From contig JACQPP010000017.1 of the NCBI GenBank assembly GCA_016207465.1, forward strand, positions 1 to 7,030: a DNA stretch of 7,030 nucleotides. Reading direction: 5' to 3'. Both the position numbers and the translations under genes were made by a program. The DNA is from Methanobacteriota archaeon (GTDB lineage Archaea; Halobacteriota; Syntropharchaeia; JACQPP01). Positions 1-4,712 of the stretch are shown piece after piece; position 1 is the first letter of the stretch; each line of letters opens with the position of its first letter. The notes under the pieces were generated by a model. It searched no databases. It was not told the DNA's origin and worked only from the letters and a program-made list of their open reading frames with translations.

Positions 1-375
1 CACGGCCTCTGCATCACCCGCACCTACCCCGCGCGGCTGCGGGAGCAGACCGGACTCCAGAGGACCCCCATCGTGTGGCTGAGCCACGAGGACTCCGGGC
101 CCGAGATGAGCCTCGAACGGCCCGAGGAGGTCTACCGCATGGTGCGCAACTTCGCCGGCAGATGCCAGCAGGAGAACAAGGAGAGCCTGGTGCTCCTCGA
201 TGGACTCGAATACCTCCGCACTCGCCACGACTTCAACGCCACCCTCCGGCTCCTCCACGACCTGAAGGACACCGCGGCCCGCACCGGAGCCACCCTCCTC
301 ATCCCCTGCAACCCCGAGGCCCTCGGACCCCAGGAGACCGGGCTACTGGAGAGGGAACTTGAGGCCCTCCCGTAA
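1..375 (+). CDS. DUF835 domain protein, C-terminal part (5' end outside window)
   Basis: The reading frame is open from the first base of the window (H-G-L-C-I-T-R-T...) to a TAA at 373-375, giving 124 visible residues. These match the DUF835 domain: GLCITR near the start, a P-I-V-W-L-S strand, then the hallmark LVLLDGLEYL (about residues 63-72 of the visible part), a helix with LLHDLKD, a buried strand TLLIPCNPEAL, and a final LLERELEAL helix. DUF835 is known mostly from Euryarchaeota, often at the C-terminus of membrane or PAS-type sensor proteins; its biochemical role is not established. The fold pattern (hydrophobic strand, acidic turn, helix) resembles a P-loop or RecA-like core without an obvious Walker A in the visible part. 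An internal GTG at 73 could be mistaken for a start, but the domain clearly extends upstream of it, so the true start lies outside the window. Family call is secure; function is not. Confidence 0.88.
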   Translation, partial: HGLCITRTYPARLREQTGLQRTPIVWLSHEDSGPEMSLERPEEVYRMVRNFAGRCQQENKESLVLLDGLEYLRTRHDFNATLRLLHDLKDTAARTGATLLIPCNPEALGPQETGLLERELEALP

Positions 376-383
376 AACCCAGG

Positions 384-399
384 AAAAACACCGTTTTTT
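384..399 (+). terminator. Short hairpin plus T-run after the DUF835 gene
   Basis: Nine bases after the TAA stop, AAAAAC (384-389) can pair with GTTTTT (393-398) across a 3-base loop, and six Ts end at 399. Archaeal RNA polymerase terminates at T-runs without needing a strong hairpin, so the T-run alone is a plausible terminator in an otherwise very GC-rich region. The A/T-rich stem is weak, so the hairpin itself may be incidental. Confidence 0.5.
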
Positions 400-487
400 C
401 AGGCTGAACAGGGTCCCCGGCTCCCTCTTCCCCCCGCCAAATCCGGTAAGTAACTCACCCCACAGGGTCAATGCATAGCGATTTCAT

Positions 488-517
488 GGTTCCAGTTCTT
501 AGTTGATGGGGTTCCAG
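488..517 (+). repeat. Direct repeat GGTTCCAG, two copies 22 bases apart
   Basis: GGTTCCAG occurs at 488-495 and again at 510-517, a centre-to-centre distance of 22 bases (about two helical turns), upstream of the secreted propeller gene. Between the copies is one of the few A/T-rich stretches of this intergenic region (TTCTTAGTT, 496-504). The spacing would fit a regulator binding one DNA face, but an 8-base repeat can arise by chance. The rest of the 376-554 gap holds no gene I can support and no convincing TATA box. Confidence 0.25.
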
Positions 518-541
518 GGTGGAGGTATGCCCAGCAACCAT

Positions 542-550
542 GGAGGCGAG
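542..550 (+). promoter_or_regulatory. Shine-Dalgarno of the secreted propeller gene (decides the start)
   Basis: GGAGGCGAG lies 8 bases (counted from the GGAGG core, 542-546) before ATG 555 and matches the archaeal anti-Shine-Dalgarno complement GGAGGTGA at seven of eight positions. It overlaps the alternative ATG at 540, which makes 540 and the GTG at 519 unlikely starts. Starting at 555 also puts a lysine and then the hydrophobic signal-peptide core right at the N-terminus. Confidence 0.7.
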
Positions 551-554
551 AACC

Positions 555-1955
555 ATGACCGGCAAAATCGTCCTGACAGGAGCCCTGAGGGGGGTATTCC
601 TGGTGTTGGCCCTCGGACTGGCGGCGGGGAGCGCCCAGGCGGGCCCCACCCTGGCCGACATGTGGGCGGGGAACGCCTACTTCGAGAGGCAGTCCTACTC
701 CGCCGATTCGAGTGTCCACGAGGTGTTTCCCATCCAGGTGGGTCCCTCCACGATCTACCTCTACTACCGGACCTACGTGGGCCAGCCGTCGGACGGGGGG
801 GCCATCGGGCTCGCCATCTCCACCGACGGGGGCAAGACCTACTCTCTCTACAATGGGGGCAAGCCGCTGGTGGCCCCCGGCGGCTCCACCTGCGACTGGG
901 ACTCCCGCTATGTCATCTCCCCCGGCGTGGTGAAGGTGGGCTCCACCTTCTACATGGTCTACGAGGGGCGGAGCCGGGGCTATCCTTTCTGCGGGAGCCC
1001 GGGGGAAATCGGCCTGGCCACCTCCACCGACGGCCTCAACTGGGTGAAGCGGGGCATCATCGTGGGGAAGGGCGGCGGCTTCGAGTCCGCCAACATCGGG
1101 ACCCCGTTCATCGGCTACTTCAAGAACCAGTTCTACGTGTTCTACCACGGCTTCGACAACTTCCGGAGCAAGGTGGGGATGGCCTACGGCTCCAACATCT
1201 ATGCCCTCACCAAGAACCCCGGGCCGGTGATGGACGTGGGCAAGGGCAAATACGCGTGGGACTCCTACGTGAACACCCATGTCTCCATCGTCCAGGAGGG
1301 CTCCTACTACTACATGGCCTACGAGGGCAGCCAGGACCCCTACTGCGACAAGGGCAACTGGGGCTGGGGCATCGCCCGCTCCACCGACCTGAAGAACTGG
1401 GAGAAGTATTCCTTCAACCCCATCCGCCACACCTACCAGGGCGGCTGCGGCAACGACCTCCCCAGCATCTTCCGGTTCAGCGGGGAGACCTATGTCTACC
1501 AGCGGGAGCCCGGCCAGCGGAACATCCTCAAGACCGGCAGGGACCCCTACCTCTACGTGTGGCAGGCGGAGGTCCAGTGCGCCGCCTACCACCAGACGGG
1601 CAAACTCGACGGGGCCGGGTGGTCGGCCAACACCGCCCAGCACGGCCGGGGCTACATGTGCTACGGCCCCTACGTGACTCTCCCCGAGGGCCGCTACACG
1701 GTGCAGTTCCGGCAGATGGTGGACGTGGTCAACGCCTGGAACGACCGGGTGGCCACCCAGGACATCTACGACGCCACCACCCGGAGCCTGGTGCGGCTCA
1801 CCGACATCTACCGCAAGGACTTCGCGGAGCCCTGGAAGCAGCAGAACTTCGCCTGGCAGCTCCCCGCCAGCGCCGGCCACGCCTACGAGTTCCGCACCTA
1901 CTGGCACGACACCTCCTACGTGAACCAGGACATCATCATCGCCCGAAGACTGTAG
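555..1955 (+). CDS. Secreted five-bladed beta-propeller protein (GH43/GH130-like) with C-terminal beta-sandwich
   Basis: 466 aa from ATG 555. Residues 1-29 form a signal peptide: K4, R12, a hydrophobic stretch about 14-24, and a signal peptidase I site A27-Q28-A29 before G30. Residues about 50-335 show the repeated pattern of a glycosidase-type five-bladed propeller: strands such as FYMVYEG and FYVFYHG, each followed by a turn of the STDG-x-W kind (STDGGKTY at 89-96, an Asp-box-like motif; STDGLNW at 157-163; STDLKNW later). Residues about 336-466 look like a separate beta-sandwich (WQAE..., then YGPYVTLPEGRYTVQF, ending NQDIIIARRL), possibly carbohydrate-binding. Six cysteines (113, 146, 264, 298, 342, 369) in an exported protein suggest disulfides. 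A role outside the cell in binding or cleaving a polysaccharide or glycan is inferred. I cannot assign the catalytic acids with confidence, so it may be a glycan-binding or non-hydrolytic relative. It stands alone on its strand and is convergent with aspS. Confidence 0.75.
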   Translation: MTGKIVLTGALRGVFLVLALGLAAGSAQAGPTLADMWAGNAYFERQSYSADSSVHEVFPIQVGPSTIYLYYRTYVGQPSDGGAIGLAISTDGGKTYSLYNGGKPLVAPGGSTCDWDSRYVISPGVVKVGSTFYMVYEGRSRGYPFCGSPGEIGLATSTDGLNWVKRGIIVGKGGGFESANIGTPFIGYFKNQFYVFYHGFDNFRSKVGMAYGSNIYALTKNPGPVMDVGKGKYAWDSYVNTHVSIVQEGSYYYMAYEGSQDPYCDKGNWGWGIARSTDLKNWEKYSFNPIRHTYQGGCGNDLPSIFRFSGETYVYQREPGQRNILKTGRDPYLYVWQAEVQCAAYHQTGKLDGAGWSANTAQHGRGYMCYGPYVTLPEGRYTVQFRQMVDVVNAWNDRVATQDIYDATTRSLVRLTDIYRKDFAEPWKQQNFAWQLPASAGHAYEFRTYWHDTSYVNQDIIIARRL

Positions 1956-1970
1956 CGCCTCCGCGGGGCG
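1956..1970. terminator. Possible small GC hairpin between converging genes
   Basis: The 15 bases between the stop codons of the propeller gene and aspS consist almost entirely of CGCC (1956-1959) facing GGCG (1967-1970), with a T-G wobble extending the stem over a 5-base loop. It would form in both transcripts. There is no following T-run in either direction, so transcription must end inside the opposing gene or use another signal. Weak evidence. Confidence 0.2.
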
Positions 1971-3254
1971 TTACGGCACGAGCCGCTGGCGGTCCCGGGG
2001 GAAGAGGACGACCTCGCGGATGTTCTCGACCCCGAGCATGGTCATCACCAGCCGCTCGAGGCCGAGTCCCCAGCCCGCGTGGGGGGGCATGCCGTAGCGG
2101 AAGGCCTTGAGGTAGAACTCGAAGGACTCCGGGGCGAGCCCCTTGGACTTGATACGCTGCGTGAGGAGTTGGGGGTCGTGGATGCGCTGGGCGCCGCTGG
2201 AGAGCTCCATCTTGGGGTGCATGAGGTCGAAGGCCCGGCTGAGCCGGGGGTTGTCGGGGTGGGGCATGACGTAGTAGGGCTTGATGTCGGTGGGCCAGTC
2301 GGTGATGAAGTAGAGGTGGCCCACTTTCTCCCCGATGGCCTTCTCGGCGCGGGTGTCCAGGTCGTCCCCCCAGCGGATGTCCCCGGCGAGGCGGATGGCC
2401 TCGTCATAGGGGATGCGCCGGAATGGGGTCTCCGGGACCTTCACCTGCACGCCCACCGGGGGGAGGAGGGGGCTCTCGGCCACCCGCCGGTAGGCGGCCA
2501 CCACCACCTCCTCCAGGAGGGCCATGACGTCGTTGTGGTCCATGTGGGAGGCCTCGATGTCAATGCTGGTGACCTCGTTGAGGTGCTTGTGGGTGTCATG
2601 CTCCTCGGCGCGGAAGATGGGGCCAATCTCGTAGACCCGGTCGAGGCCGGCGGCCATCATCATCTGCTTGTAGAGCTGGGGGCTCTGGGCGAGGAAGGCC
2701 TCGCGGTCGAAGTAGGAGATGGGGAAGAGGCTGGCCCCCCCCTCGGTGGCGGCCGCCAGGATTTTAGGGGTCTGGATTTCTATGAAGCCCCGGGAGCGGA
2801 GGGTGGAGCGTATGGCGTCGGCCACCTCGGACTTGAGGCGGAAGAGGGCCTGGGCGGCGGGCCGGCGGAGGTCCATGAAGCGGTTGTTGAGGCGGGTGTC
2901 GAGTTCCGCGGGGACCTTCTCCGTGGGGTCCATGGGGAGGGGGCTCATGGCAGGAGAGACGACCTCGATGCGGGTGGGGAGGACCTCGACCCCCCGGGGG
3001 GCCTTGGCCTCCGCCTTGACCGTGCCGGTGACCCGCAGGACGCTCTCCCGGGGGATGGCCCGGGCCGAGGCGAAGAGGTCCGGGGGGGCCTTGGCCTTGA
3101 CGAGGGTCACCTGGGCGGTTCCCTCGCGGTCCCGCACCACGAGGAAGAGGAGGCCCCCGAGGTCGCGGATTTCATGGGCCCAGCCGAGCAGTGTGACCTC
3201 CCGCCCCGCCATCCCGGGGCCCAGGGCCGATGTGGGGGTCCGCGGGGCGCTCAT
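1971..3254 (-). CDS. aspS: Aspartyl-tRNA synthetase, archaeal type, probably non-discriminating (Asp/Asn)
   Basis: 427 aa class IIb synthetase that attaches aspartate to tRNA using ATP in the cytoplasm. The N-terminal OB-fold anticodon-binding domain spans about 17-100 (GWAHEIRDLGG, FLVVRDREG). The catalytic domain follows a hinge with LDTRLNNRFMDLRRP (118-132). Motif 1 is around GFIEIQTPKI (156-165), the aspartate-site region contains TEGG (170-173) and AQSPQLYKQ (189-197), motif 2 is FRAEEHDTHKHLNE (214-227), and motif 3 contains GLGLERL (396-402). The end, FPRDRQRLVP, is typical of the archaeal/eukaryal branch, and there is no bacterial GAD insertion. His27 and Pro86 occupy the positions of Trp26 and Lys85 in Thermococcus kodakarensis AspRS; His and Pro there are known from archaeal enzymes that also charge tRNA-Asn. 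Start ATG 3254 overlaps the Nudix stop (ATGA) and has GGAGG 5 bases upstream, so it is likely translationally coupled. gatCA lies just beyond the operon promoter. Confidence 0.96.
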   Translation of the reverse strand: MSAPRTPTSALGPGMAGREVTLLGWAHEIRDLGGLLFLVVRDREGTAQVTLVKAKAPPDLFASARAIPRESVLRVTGTVKAEAKAPRGVEVLPTRIEVVSPAMSPLPMDPTEKVPAELDTRLNNRFMDLRRPAAQALFRLKSEVADAIRSTLRSRGFIEIQTPKILAAATEGGASLFPISYFDREAFLAQSPQLYKQMMMAAGLDRVYEIGPIFRAEEHDTHKHLNEVTSIDIEASHMDHNDVMALLEEVVVAAYRRVAESPLLPPVGVQVKVPETPFRRIPYDEAIRLAGDIRWGDDLDTRAEKAIGEKVGHLYFITDWPTDIKPYYVMPHPDNPRLSRAFDLMHPKMELSSGAQRIHDPQLLTQRIKSKGLAPESFEFYLKAFRYGMPPHAGWGLGLERLVMTMLGVENIREVVLFPRDRQRLVP

Positions 3255-3655
3255 GTGGCCCTCCGGGAGAGGGCGTCGCGGAGAATCCTCCGGTGGTCGA
3301 AGGCCAATGGGGGCAGGCGGCGATGGTGGAACCAGCGGGCCTCGGTGGCGTCGTCTCCCCCCTGGAGGCGGCCCCCGGCGGGACGGGCGAGGAAGGCCAC
3401 GGCGACGCTGTGGCCCCGCGGGTCGCGCCGGGGGTCGGAGTAGACCCCGACGAGGCGGCCGATGGCGACCCGGAGCCCCGTCTCCTCCCGGGCCTCGCGG
3501 CGGGCCGCCTGCTCCACCGTCTCCCCCACGTCCACGAATCCCCCGGGGAGGGCATAGGAGCCCCGGAACGGGGGGTTCCGGCGGCGGATGAGGACCACCT
3601 CCTGGCCCCGGCGTATCACGATGTCCACCACCAGAAGGGGGGTCACGGGACGCAT
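3251..3655 (-). CDS. Nudix hydrolase, ADP-ribose pyrophosphatase-like
   Basis: 134 aa, the usual size for a single-domain Nudix enzyme. The Nudix box is complete at 39-61: G39-x5-E45-x7-R53-E54-A55-x-E57-E58-x-G60-L61. The metal-binding glutamates E54, E57 and E58 are all present, so it should be an active Mg-dependent pyrophosphohydrolase of a nucleoside diphosphate linked to another group. The stretch before the box (RGSYALPGG) and the one after it (GVYSDPRRDPRGH, 70-82) are typical of the archaeal and bacterial ADP-ribose pyrophosphatase-like subgroup. ADP-ribose is therefore the best substrate guess, but Nudix substrates cannot be fixed from sequence alone. No signal peptide or membrane segment is visible, so it is cytosolic. 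It lies 9 bases downstream of the RCK gene and overlaps aspS by 4 bases, so all three are probably one operon. The ATG at 3655 has no strong Shine-Dalgarno close to it, only a G-rich patch, and may rely on coupling to the upstream gene. Confidence 0.9.
   Translation of the reverse strand: MRPVTPLLVVDIVIRRGQEVVLIRRRNPPFRGSYALPGGFVDVGETVEQAARREAREETGLRVAIGRLVGVYSDPRRDPRGHSVAVAFLARPAGGRLQGGDDATEARWFHHRRLPPLAFDHRRILRDALSRRAT
3260..3264 (-). promoter_or_regulatory. Shine-Dalgarno of aspS inside the Nudix gene
   Basis: On the minus strand GGAGG ends 5 bases before ATG 3254, inside the last codons of the upstream Nudix gene. Together with the ATGA overlap it supports this start and translation from a shared mRNA. 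Confidence 0.6.
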
Positions 3656-3664
3656 CGAGAGCCC

Positions 3665-4324
3665 CTATTTCCTTCCGGTGAGCATCTGGGTGATGCGCTC
3701 CACGGCGTCGGACTGGGAGATGACGGTGACCTTGTCCCCCGCCTGGATTTCGGTGTCCCCCTTGGGGATGATGACCTTGTTCTTTCGCTCGATGGCCACC
3801 ACGTGTCCCACGTCGGCAATCTTCAGCTCGGAGAGCTCGCGCCCGCTGGCCTCGCTGCCCTCCAGCACCCCCACCTCGAATATCTCAACCTTGCCCTCCC
3901 CGAAGCGGAAGAGGTCCCGCACGTTGGGGCGCTCCACGGCCCAGTAGAGGCGGCGGGCCACGTCCATGTCGCTGTTCTCGATGAGGTGGATGCTGGCGCT
4001 GTCAAACATGGAGGTGTGCTCCGGGTTGTTGAGGACGCTCACCAGGTTCTTCACCCCGAGTTCGCGGGCCAGGAGGCACACCATGAAGTTGACGGCGTCG
4101 ATGCCGGTGGTGGCGATGACCGCGTCGGCCCGGGGGGCCCCGGCCTCCTCCAGGATGCGCCGGTATGTGGCGTCCCCCACGATGGTGAGGGCATCCACCC
4201 GGCTCGCCAGCTCCTGGCACCGGGCCTTGTCCCTGTCCACCGCGGCCACGTTGTGCTTCTTGCGGATGGCGAACTCCACCAGATGGCGCCCCACAGGCCC
4301 CAGGCCCACCACAACCAGATACAT
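3665..4324 (-). CDS. trkA: TrkA-type potassium transport regulator (RCK/KTN plus TrkA-C domain)
   Basis: 219 aa, the length of a single-RCK regulator such as KtrA, about half the tandem E. coli TrkA. Residues 1-115 are a Rossmann RCK-N domain: V-V-G-L-G-P-V-G nucleotide-binding loop (G7, G9, G12), acidic D30 at the end of the second strand (AVDRD) that usually contacts the adenosine ribose, GDAT (50-53), then the EAGAPRADAVIATTG signature with a following D and N. Residues about 135-215 are a TrkA-C (RCK-C) domain, including GRELSELKI, AIERKNKVIIPKGDTEI and a QAGDKVTVIS end. Such proteins assemble as rings on the cytoplasmic face of TrkH/KtrB transporters or K+ channels and gate them in response to NAD(H), ATP/ADP or, in some TrkA-C domains, c-di-AMP. 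There is no membrane segment and no transporter gene in the window, so its partner is encoded elsewhere. First gene of the apparent trkA-nudix-aspS operon; minus-strand GAGGGGT (4337-4331) lies 6 bases before the ATG. Confidence 0.93.
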   Translation of the reverse strand: MYLVVVGLGPVGRHLVEFAIRKKHNVAAVDRDKARCQELASRVDALTIVGDATYRRILEEAGAPRADAVIATTGIDAVNFMVCLLARELGVKNLVSVLNNPEHTSMFDSASIHLIENSDMDVARRLYWAVERPNVRDLFRFGEGKVEIFEVGVLEGSEASGRELSELKIADVGHVVAIERKNKVIIPKGDTEIQAGDKVTVISQSDAVERITQMLTGRK

Positions 4325-4350
4325 CGCCTAACCCCTCTCGAAAGCCAGCA

Positions 4351-4360
4351 TAAAAATATT
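4351..4360. promoter_or_regulatory. A/T-rich TATA-like box near trkA in the divergent region
   Basis: TAAAAATATT is one of two A/T islands in the 88-base gap between trkA and gatC. Read on the minus strand it is centred about 31 bases before the trkA ATG, so a start site 26 bases away would give an almost leaderless trkA mRNA. Read on the plus strand (TAAAAATA) it would instead start gatC transcription near 4381, giving a leader of about 30 bases that includes the Shine-Dalgarno-like GGTGAGG. Direction is therefore left open. Confidence 0.5.
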
Positions 4361-4372
4361 CCCCACCGGGGA
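4360..4372. repeat. Perfect 5-base dyad TCCCC-N3-GGGGA between the two TATA-like boxes
   Basis: TCCCC (4360-4364) and GGGGA (4368-4372) are exact inverted repeats around a 3-base centre, lying directly beside the TAAAAATATT box and between the two promoters. It could be a small operator acting on both directions. In GC-rich DNA such a short dyad may also be chance. Confidence 0.25.
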
Positions 4373-4386
4373 CGAGGCCACCATCG

Positions 4387-4394
4387 TTTATAAG
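4387..4394. promoter_or_regulatory. TATA box (TTTATAAG) of the divergent region
   Basis: TTTATAAG is the best archaeal TATA box in the window. Read forward it is centred about 23 bases before the gatC ATG at 4413 and 28-29 before the in-frame GTG at 4419, which predicts a leaderless or near-leaderless gatC mRNA. Its core TTATAA is a palindrome, so it could equally direct RNA polymerase toward trkA, giving a leader of about 40 bases with the GAGGGGT ribosome site. Confidence 0.6.
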
Positions 4395-4412
4395 CCTCGG
4401 GTGAGGAGAGGG

Positions 4413-4712
4413 ATGGGTGTGCCCACGAAGAGAACCATCGCCCCCGGAGAACTCGCCTCCCTGGCCCGCCTCGCCCGGCTGGCCCTCGCCGACGCCGAGG
4501 TGGAGCGGTTCCAGCGGGACCTCGCCTCCATCCTCGAATACTTCGACCAATTGGACGATGTCCAGACCGACGTGAAGCCCCTCCACCACGCCTCCGGCCT
4601 GGTCAACGTGTTCCGCGAGGACACCCGGGGGGACTCCCTGCCCCCGGAGGACGCCCTGGGCAACGCGGCGGAGAAGGAGGAGGGCTACGTGCGGGCCCCC
4701 CGCATTCTATGA
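4413..4712 (+). CDS. gatC: Aspartyl/glutamyl-tRNA amidotransferase subunit C
   Basis: 99 aa. GatC is the small belt-like subunit that wraps GatA and GatB in GatCAB, which amidates Asp-tRNA-Asn (or Glu-tRNA-Gln) using ammonia from glutamine. Family features in order: N-terminal helix ELASLARLARLALADAEVERF (13-33), DLASILEYFDQLDDV (36-50), the conserved P56 of the extended arm, R68-E69-D70 followed by DSL, and a C-terminal N84-A85 with the end VRAPRIL, where many family members have V-P-x-I-L. Size is close to the usual ~95 aa. I chose ATG 4413; GGTGAGG (4400-4406) lies 6 bases before it. The in-frame GTG at 4401 would destroy that site, and the GTG at 4419 is possible if the mRNA is leaderless. 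It overlaps gatA by 4 bases (ATGA), as expected for stoichiometric subunits. Confidence 0.93.
   Translation: MGVPTKRTIAPGELASLARLARLALADAEVERFQRDLASILEYFDQLDDVQTDVKPLHHASGLVNVFREDTRGDSLPPEDALGNAAEKEEGYVRAPRIL

Noticed and set aside
471..506. An 11-codon open frame (ATG at 471, TGA at 504-506) before the propeller gene, a possible leader peptide
   Set aside because: No Shine-Dalgarno upstream, no distinctive amino-acid run and no hairpin arrangement of attenuator type; such a short frame is expected by chance.
519..554. Upstream starts for the propeller gene (GTG 519, ATG 540)
   Set aside because: The GGAGGCGAG ribosome site at 542-550 serves ATG 555, and the extra residues would push the signal peptide away from the N-terminus.
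468..1907. A 479-codon minus-strand frame opposite the propeller gene
   Set aside because: Low-complexity composition rich in Val, Gly, Ala and His, with no motif, and it covers a gene with signal peptide, ribosome site and repeated propeller motifs on the other strand.
503..2110. A 535-codon plus-strand frame overlapping the propeller gene in another phase
   Set aside because: Arg/Pro/Gly-rich shadow translation typical of high G+C; it runs through the end of the propeller gene and into antisense aspS.
2079..4393. Long plus-strand frames (454 and 387 codons) opposite aspS, the Nudix gene and trkA
   Set aside because: They overlap each other and three well-supported genes, and show only Gly/Glu/Val-rich low-complexity sequence.
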